Positions 33,101 through 36,512 of a stretch of 36,512 bases of DNA are shown piece by piece; position 1 is the stretch's first letter; every line of letters begins with the position of its first letter. This DNA is from a virus: IMG/VR virus record IMGVR_UViG_3300021091_000203, positions 1 to 36,512 of that record; one strand, 5' to 3'. Both the position numbers and the translations under genes were made by a program. The notes below the pieces were generated by a model that was not told the DNA's origin, searched no databases, and worked only from the letters and a program-made list of their open reading frames with translations.

Positions 33101-35610
33101 AATCTAGATTTTGAAGAAAATATAGTATTTACATATTCGTAATCATCAATAAAAGATCCAAGTGGATATTGAGAAATTGGGGGTCCATCTACTCTAGAAC
33201 TTTTTAAAGTATACCCGCTTTGCATTCTCACTATAGATGAAGAAGAGTCGAGAGGATTTGAATATGCAAAAGGACCATATATTGGATTGCCATCGTAAGC
33301 ATATCCTAATATTGGAGAGTGTGTTTTTGTAGTTGGTTCTACAAAGGTACTTGATAGATTATCACCAAGACCTACTCTTAAACGCCTTGGGTTTGCTACT
33401 GTACCGTAAATGTATTTTTTTGCCGTTGATTGTCTTGTGCTAAAAGTTTCAAACAAAGTTCCGTTGTTATCGTCAACAGATAACTTTGTTTTTGCAATTC
33501 TATTTTTTATCCATCTTTTAATATCAACTTCTACTGTAGAAGGGGTTGATCTTGCATCTTCAATAACTTGTACAACAACATTTTCTTGAGTATAAAATTT
33601 TCCCTCGGAAATCTTTTCAAAATCAATTAATTTACCATCTAATGATATGATTGCTTTATAATCTGCAAATTTACCTCTCCCAGATAGATCTGTAATTACA
33701 ATTACTGGCGGAGAAGAATAATATTCACCTTGGTTATCAATTTGTAAACTAGTAATTTTTCCACTGGTTACAATTGCTCTTACAGCAGCGTTTCTTCCAG
33801 CGGTAACTGTAACTTGTGGAATACTAGTAAATGATTCTTGTGTTTCAATATTAATGTCCTGAAGAACCTCTCCTGCTAAAACAGAAGACGCTTTACCTGG
33901 TAAATTGTTAATTAACACATATGGAGGTTTTTTATACCCAGTTCCCTTTTTAATAATTGTGGCTTTTGTAATTTTACCAGAGGATACGTATTCTTCATCT
34001 CTGTACCCAAAAGCAAGTGTACCATTTACAAACACTCCAATATCTGAAGTTGTTGTTGGGTATACCTCTGTGGTTGTTGTTGGAACCTTTCTTATCAAAC
34101 GCAGTATTTTTTCGTTTGATGGTATTCTTGTTTCGCTTGCTGTTAAAAATTGGTGAGATGGTAATCCAGAGGAACAAATATAATAGTATTGATCGTCTTC
34201 AAAAATTGCTGACACATCAGAAATGATGTCCGATATTGCAGATTGAATAATCGGATTTAGCGCCGCATTAGGAACAGCATTTGTCTCATTTATAATCCAT
34301 CTAGTTGCATTTGTTGACTGATTTGTTATAATTGGATCTGCAGTTTCAAACCCAGGAGGAGTAAATTGTATTTTTTCTTCGTTAAGTGAGTATGGGGCAG
34401 GATTCTTTACATTTAAATTATAAATTATACCCAAAATTAAGAAATTTACGTTGTCACAAGATACTGTTGAGTAACTGTAAACTTTTGAACCAACCACATG
34501 TGTAGTTACTGCTGAGCGCCTTTCAATATAAAATTGATTTACACTCTTTTCATTAAATTGTATTACTTCATTGCCTACTAAAATTCTACCGAGGTTTTCC
34601 TTCCACCCCAAAGTAGAAAATACATTAATTTTTTTACCTATTCCATCAGAAGCAAGAATTTGTTTTTTTAAAACTGTTTTTGCGGCAACTTCAAATGTTC
34701 CGTTTACGCTGGCGGGATCAAGAATAATTTCGTAAATATCTTCACCATCTACTGTGCCTCTAAAAATGACATTATCAATGATTGCAGATGCATAAAGCAT
34801 ATTTGGTCTATTTTCATCAAGAGATTGAATTATTTTTTTGCCAATAATTTCAGTTGGAGTTCCAGATAAAACTTTTACCTTTAAAGAATAAGTTGTAATC
34901 CAATCTGCTGTTGAAGATTTTAATGTAAAATCTTTCGGATAATAAATTTCTGGAACGTCTTCTGCTTCTCTTGATATTAATGAATTAAAAATAAATTTGA
35001 TTGATTTATCAGTTCCCTTAGAACTATAAAAATCTCCAATATTTTTAATTATAGTTCTTTTATCTATCTGACCCTTTAAATATTTTTCTGGAAATGTATT
35101 TAGATATTGTGATTCAAAATTTTTGACAAATGCATACAAAAATAAATTACTAACATTGTAAACAAGTTTTGCGTTTTCATGAGGCGCAGCGGCAGTTGTT
35201 ACAAACTCTGTTGAGTCATACAAATCACCTAAAGTTACGTTACCACTTACACCGCGAGAAACTTGATTAAATGATGTGGATGTTTTACTTTTATAAAAAC
35301 AAATTTCATCATCAATTTTAATGTATCCATTCTTTTCTGGGAATGATGCTGTATCTTCAACATAAATTGTTGTATCCGAAGAAGATACATTTGATGTTAA
35401 AGAAGTATATTGAGTTAATAAATTTTCTTCATAATAATCAATATCTGCATATTTTGTAATGTTATTAATAATATCAAGAGGATTGCCTTGATTCTCTAGA
35501 TGCTCGTAATATCTTTCTAAAAGTTTTGTAAAATTTTCATACTCTGTTGAAACAAATGCTGGAAGTTGTTCCTCAATAAGAGCAGAAATTTTTCTGGATA
35601 CTTGAGCCAT
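27127..35610 (-). CDS. gp7: Giant gp7-like baseplate wedge protein with YHYH domain
   Basis: This 2,827-residue protein starts five bases after gp6 and ends just before gp8, the place of T4 gene 7 (about 1,030 residues). Residues 15-65 (QLPAFVSTEYENFTKLLERY) and 170-215 (GDFYSSKGTDKSIKFIFNSL) resemble the T4 gp7 region with FYSTKGIEASYKFLF. Near residues 1,840-1,875 a second part, RIIDSYFYQDYSYVVKS, VWRDLI and HPAGFKLFGEI, resembles the T4 gp7 segment with INRSRSYYVMKI and HPVGFGF. In T4 these are about 150 residues apart. In between lie a YHYH domain (about 760-875: SPILGYAYDGNPIYGP, GPPISQYPLG, DENNGRFCITPDYPDGVYAY) and at least six GxxY modules. After residue 1,960 come three LIVTLDGIIQ-type modules, and the C-terminus has TTIYVANTDIFPPSGK. 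It should hold the wedge together like gp7; the insertions probably face outward. Gene identity rests on synteny and remembered motifs. Confidence 0.82.
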   Translation of the reverse strand: MAQVSRKISALIEEQLPAFVSTEYENFTKLLERYYEHLENQGNPLDIINNITKYADIDYYEENLLTQYTSLTSNVSSSDTTIYVEDTASFPEKNGYIKIDDEICFYKSKTSTSFNQVSRGVSGNVTLGDLYDSTEFVTTAAAPHENAKLVYNVSNLFLYAFVKNFESQYLNTFPEKYLKGQIDKRTIIKNIGDFYSSKGTDKSIKFIFNSLISREAEDVPEIYYPKDFTLKSSTADWITTYSLKVKVLSGTPTEIIGKKIIQSLDENRPNMLYASAIIDNVIFRGTVDGEDIYEIILDPASVNGTFEVAAKTVLKKQILASDGIGKKINVFSTLGWKENLGRILVGNEVIQFNEKSVNQFYIERRSAVTTHVVGSKVYSYSTVSCDNVNFLILGIIYNLNVKNPAPYSLNEEKIQFTPPGFETADPIITNQSTNATRWIINETNAVPNAALNPIIQSAISDIISDVSAIFEDDQYYYICSSGLPSHQFLTASETRIPSNEKILRLIRKVPTTTTEVYPTTTSDIGVFVNGTLAFGYRDEEYVSSGKITKATIIKKGTGYKKPPYVLINNLPGKASSVLAGEVLQDINIETQESFTSIPQVTVTAGRNAAVRAIVTSGKITSLQIDNQGEYYSSPPVIVITDLSGRGKFADYKAIISLDGKLIDFEKISEGKFYTQENVVVQVIEDARSTPSTVEVDIKRWIKNRIAKTKLSVDDNNGTLFETFSTRQSTAKKYIYGTVANPRRLRVGLGDNLSSTFVEPTTKTHSPILGYAYDGNPIYGPFAYSNPLDSSSSIVRMQSGYTLKSSRVDGPPISQYPLGSFIDDYEYVNTIFSSKSRLDENNGRFCITPDYPDGVYAYFITINSLNTPIFPYIIGQNYYSLPVDSNYNSPISQDNLPKESKRLRTAGIQKNGDEFVGIVDLSSNGGISDVDIQNSVDSFSVDCKLFINNQNTSGFDAAASVSSVYGKQVESIECKQTKSLKIEASENVYLFENDFIRQPITSAVGQLIGNSFNTNSFILRNVIGSFDKQSPINADINVVNILVDQNASYTVNSQVELTDSINPAAATGIILENTSNQNSLKVKVLSGTFAVDNTKFIKSNNLLDTVGSKIISVSSLSKNISINTLDDKIAIVKTSSPHNLTVGDQVSVDINPNDSTTQTTYYVRNRYYQKLILSSPSVTSQITDTGVGSFDLLNSGDAYTTNVYPNVELIFVDQTKARKNIGRTGDVKNAKATITVSTGGKVTSVSITSKGYDYKKGDILTVTDASLLRSSTTTNTQRLRLQVDHVGFSLFNTSLSVSDLTGISINDILKIGNELIRVTAITPAEKKLTVSRGISSTIPTNHYNNAEITLNSNIYRFTVGSRPLGSSSNAPFVHSYDSSKKELILRYNYTTSTPLSIVQSSSFTDSSTPAKQVKISDVYDAEYLLEFSTDNTNFVTNPVLDVQKYYKYKFDTSHSSMTGVYLNFSPSINFNIATTEKQSSDIEPGLLNSNIIFKLGFGSLSNSNSFTKKYPVKYSKYYYFAKSSIKKINSQSSYLNVIEDSLSGTKSIISTTNNRFVYKIDSFPQYDGSGNIFYTTTSKFAIGKINSISIQNFGLNYTRIPIVEGVFVATENSATLSVNYNPIEKNINSISVVSSGSNYSKPKAVVTDGNGADAVFDVVHGGGKILNVVVKNKGKNYTFAPTVKIIETDVKLFFKSTSIGIPQSVKIISNGSSFHADKSLRSDYITNYNIFVKNHDIDAFSAGEKVVQRKVLGGVVQEVFSGYVSKFGWTKGSNLLKLEKISGTIDKNLLLYGTSRQRTANITEFYFSSFSEDIRSYFDNYGTYNSEKGKLGASSQRIIDSYFYQDYSYVVKSRTAINVWRDLIKQTTHPAGFKLFGEIIIESDAVGKMSSSASFQNISHINLAPKTVSVVGTRKFVTQNIISTDSLNIERGVGSVFLNTYDNSETIAGEIILSAPFNGNFNPRTGQVEGTKIFNLLDKKTGLAITPFNAQQLIVTLDGIIQEPGLAYRVSGSTIIFDKPPFGPRVVENQSVNAQTFYCKFIKFKSNTFNSRYLRKLKSIDSLFDGVTSSFDLYYDNGSIVKTESNENLIVTLNGVLQKAKREKDIPFGNSYYILRNPNPLITDKIIFSSAPINHEDLYTSPEKEIDGSEKSFIYSVGNYTRLTIPKKLIKFKGGGPFLLIDEVTKKVVNVDDPKYVLVFVDGVLQREIESYVITGSLITFTNRLNYSILPTGEETTADVSILLLYGRELEKTITLNDFETSCYYNITELTISGSGSYNSFKSYYGKKSNGPVWVYQDNNIFGKILYDEKISASDWKLTITSNNNIAYNSSIPLKFSSNSNLKLPEEFSLSGISVLISFERDADGSRVLSRETNRYYYRSSLQDRIWNETKRLVANILPGDKIKIDGENDYRQIKSIPSKVKSKQFNINQQVSSEIYAKIGVSNYNDIIRGEGLSVTTRVKNGKVTELIWNKRELDLYFKNGTLLQPTAYQYYTNPILQFVPENESGGGAKGEVIIYDGQVIDVVLISGGSGYTQPPKVFVARGYDIIKENRKIDSVVLVSAAISINPTLVTISSIIDVYSNVSVHTYYTSTPLVTPANASKIITIQVSSLEKVRTVNSSLQHISKLSVEANVDSISKVSLIHKTKIQSIVPTITTTSSTERLLSMVGGVIDYLELGTNNNEFYSLGKLGNTVYNFIDNLNNDTGIANVSGYSIDILERHVDLGTIANYDLNLPRNNTSVTTTGQIINYGVPTLNEYGMFLDSALNTTDTTIYVANTDIFPPSGKLLVGSEVVYYAGKSFGVFTGVIRGYNNTTPQSHPAGQYLRTCS

Positions 35611-35615
35611 CTATA

Positions 35616-36512
35616 TTACTCTTGAAGTGCAGTAAATTTACTATTTGTGATATCAACATCAAGATACATCTCTCTTAATGCAACAATATCATTATATTTT
35701 GGTCTCACTCTAACTTCTATTTTATTATCAAAAAAACTACCCTTAATAATTGTTAGATCGTAAAGCATAATCTCGCCAGAATCATACTTAATATCGCCAA
35801 CAAAATCATTGACAATTATTTTATCGCCAGTTAAAGAATCTAATCTATATAGGATGATTTTACCGCCTCTATCCTCCAAATATACTGTAAATGTTGGATA
35901 TTCACTGACAACAAACCCAGTCGATGACATTACTGGAGATACGTCGCCATCATAATCAAACATATTATTAAAACACAACTCATAAAAATATGTAGAGTTG
36001 ATTCCAGGATAAAAATCCTTACGCATCATAACCGTTGTGCGGTTAGAATTAATTGAACGATCGGCGTCATCTATTACACCAACCATTTTACTATATCTAA
36101 ACTTACCACCAAACTTTTCAATGTCTGCTGTAGCAATATAGGATTCAACTCCAGTAATTACTTTTTTGCGAATAGTTTCTGGCGATGCCGTTGTTACTTT
36201 GCTATTATAAAAAATACCAGATGTTAATTCAATATACAAAATTGATGGGTTTACAATTTCTGGTATAACAGAACCAACAGAATATGATTTCAGAGAAGTA
36301 ATGATTTTATTTTTTGTAAACAGAGATAAAGAAGCAGCATTCTCTGGTTTAATTGCAATTTTTACTTTGCCATATTCTGGTGGTTTTGCGTCCTCGCCAC
36401 CAAATACAATAATGTCTGAAATTGCAGGATAAATGTTACGTACAATGGCAGCATAATCTGTTGCTGTTACTGCACGATTTTGTGTGCTATAAAACTTTGG
36501 CGCATTATATTT
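35616..36512 (-). CDS. gp6: Baseplate wedge protein gp6 (C-terminal part)
   Basis: The frame is open from base 36512 to TAA at 35618-35616, so 298 C-terminal residues are visible and the true start is outside the window. A TTG at 36239 is an internal codon, not a start. The first visible residues include KYNAPKFYSTQNRAVTATDY, AAIVRNIYPAISDIIVFGGE and PPEYGKVKIAIKP, the highly conserved gp6 block. The tail has GKFRYSKMVGVIDDADRSIN and TTVMMRKDFYPG, also typical. gp6 dimers form the continuous ring in the T4 baseplate that binds the gp53-gp25 core and links the six wedges. The intact order 6-7-8 in one direction agrees with T4. The stop codon is five bases from the next ATG. Confidence 0.95.
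   Translation of the reverse strand, partial: KYNAPKFYSTQNRAVTATDYAAIVRNIYPAISDIIVFGGEDAKPPEYGKVKIAIKPENAASLSLFTKNKIITSLKSYSVGSVIPEIVNPSILYIELTSGIFYNSKVTTASPETIRKKVITGVESYIATADIEKFGGKFRYSKMVGVIDDADRSINSNRTTVMMRKDFYPGINSTYFYELCFNNMFDYDGDVSPVMSSTGFVVSEYPTFTVYLEDRGGKIILYRLDSLTGDKIIVNDFVGDIKYDSGEIMLYDLTIIKGSFFDNKIEVRVRPKYNDIVALREMYLDVDITNSKFTALQE

Noticed and set aside
35616-36239. A 207-residue protein starting at a TTG at 36239
   Set aside because: The frame stays open upstream to the window edge and encodes conserved gp6 blocks there, so the TTG is internal to gp6.

Overview
The window is a block of virion-structure genes from a T4-like myovirus. AT-rich base use, T4-type late promoter boxes (TATAAATA and NATAAATA) and the protein families seen (DUF4815, YHYH, the short 'LSNKDGTPLNLTGYT' type proteins) fit the marine T4-like group that infects Synechococcus, Prochlorococcus or related bacteria. 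The exact host cannot be read from the sequence. All 19 genes lie on the minus strand, so transcription runs from high to low coordinates. There is no credible plus-strand gene, no RNA gene and no gap over about 80 bases without coding sequence.

Right end, 36512 to 25221: the baseplate wedge genes in T4 order. They are the C-terminal part of gp6 (cut by the window edge), a 2,827-residue protein that I read as a greatly expanded gp7, and a gp8 of nearly twice T4 length. Next, 25185 to 17065, comes a 2,706-residue DUF4815 protein in the place where T4 has genes 9 and 10.

Middle, 17063 to 13325: small, tightly coupled genes. They include a 63-residue protein, a repeat-built fibre with 75-bp tandem repeats, a 59-residue coiled-coil protein, two small beta-rich structural proteins and a 462-residue structural protein. 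A strong G7/C7 terminator follows.

Left half, 13249 to 1: a 1,955-residue, highly repetitive structural protein, a three-gene fibre operon (an Mtd-N-like protein, a 129-residue protein and a 1,088-residue fibre with W/GD modules and a pectate-lyase-like segment), two 107-residue virion proteins, and three tandem glycine-rich proteins with about 10% cysteine, the last cut by the window edge.

The genes probably act together as the outer baseplate and host-adhesion apparatus. Late promoter boxes split the block into at least six transcription units. The main theme is modular inflation: several short beta modules (GxGYxxPP, GLTSGA, LIVTLDGxIQ, a TTIYV...GxIxIxxE motif) recur inside otherwise unrelated giant proteins. 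The gp7 homologue appears to carry an insertion of about 1,600 residues, including a YHYH domain, in the middle of the T4 gp7-like C-terminal region.
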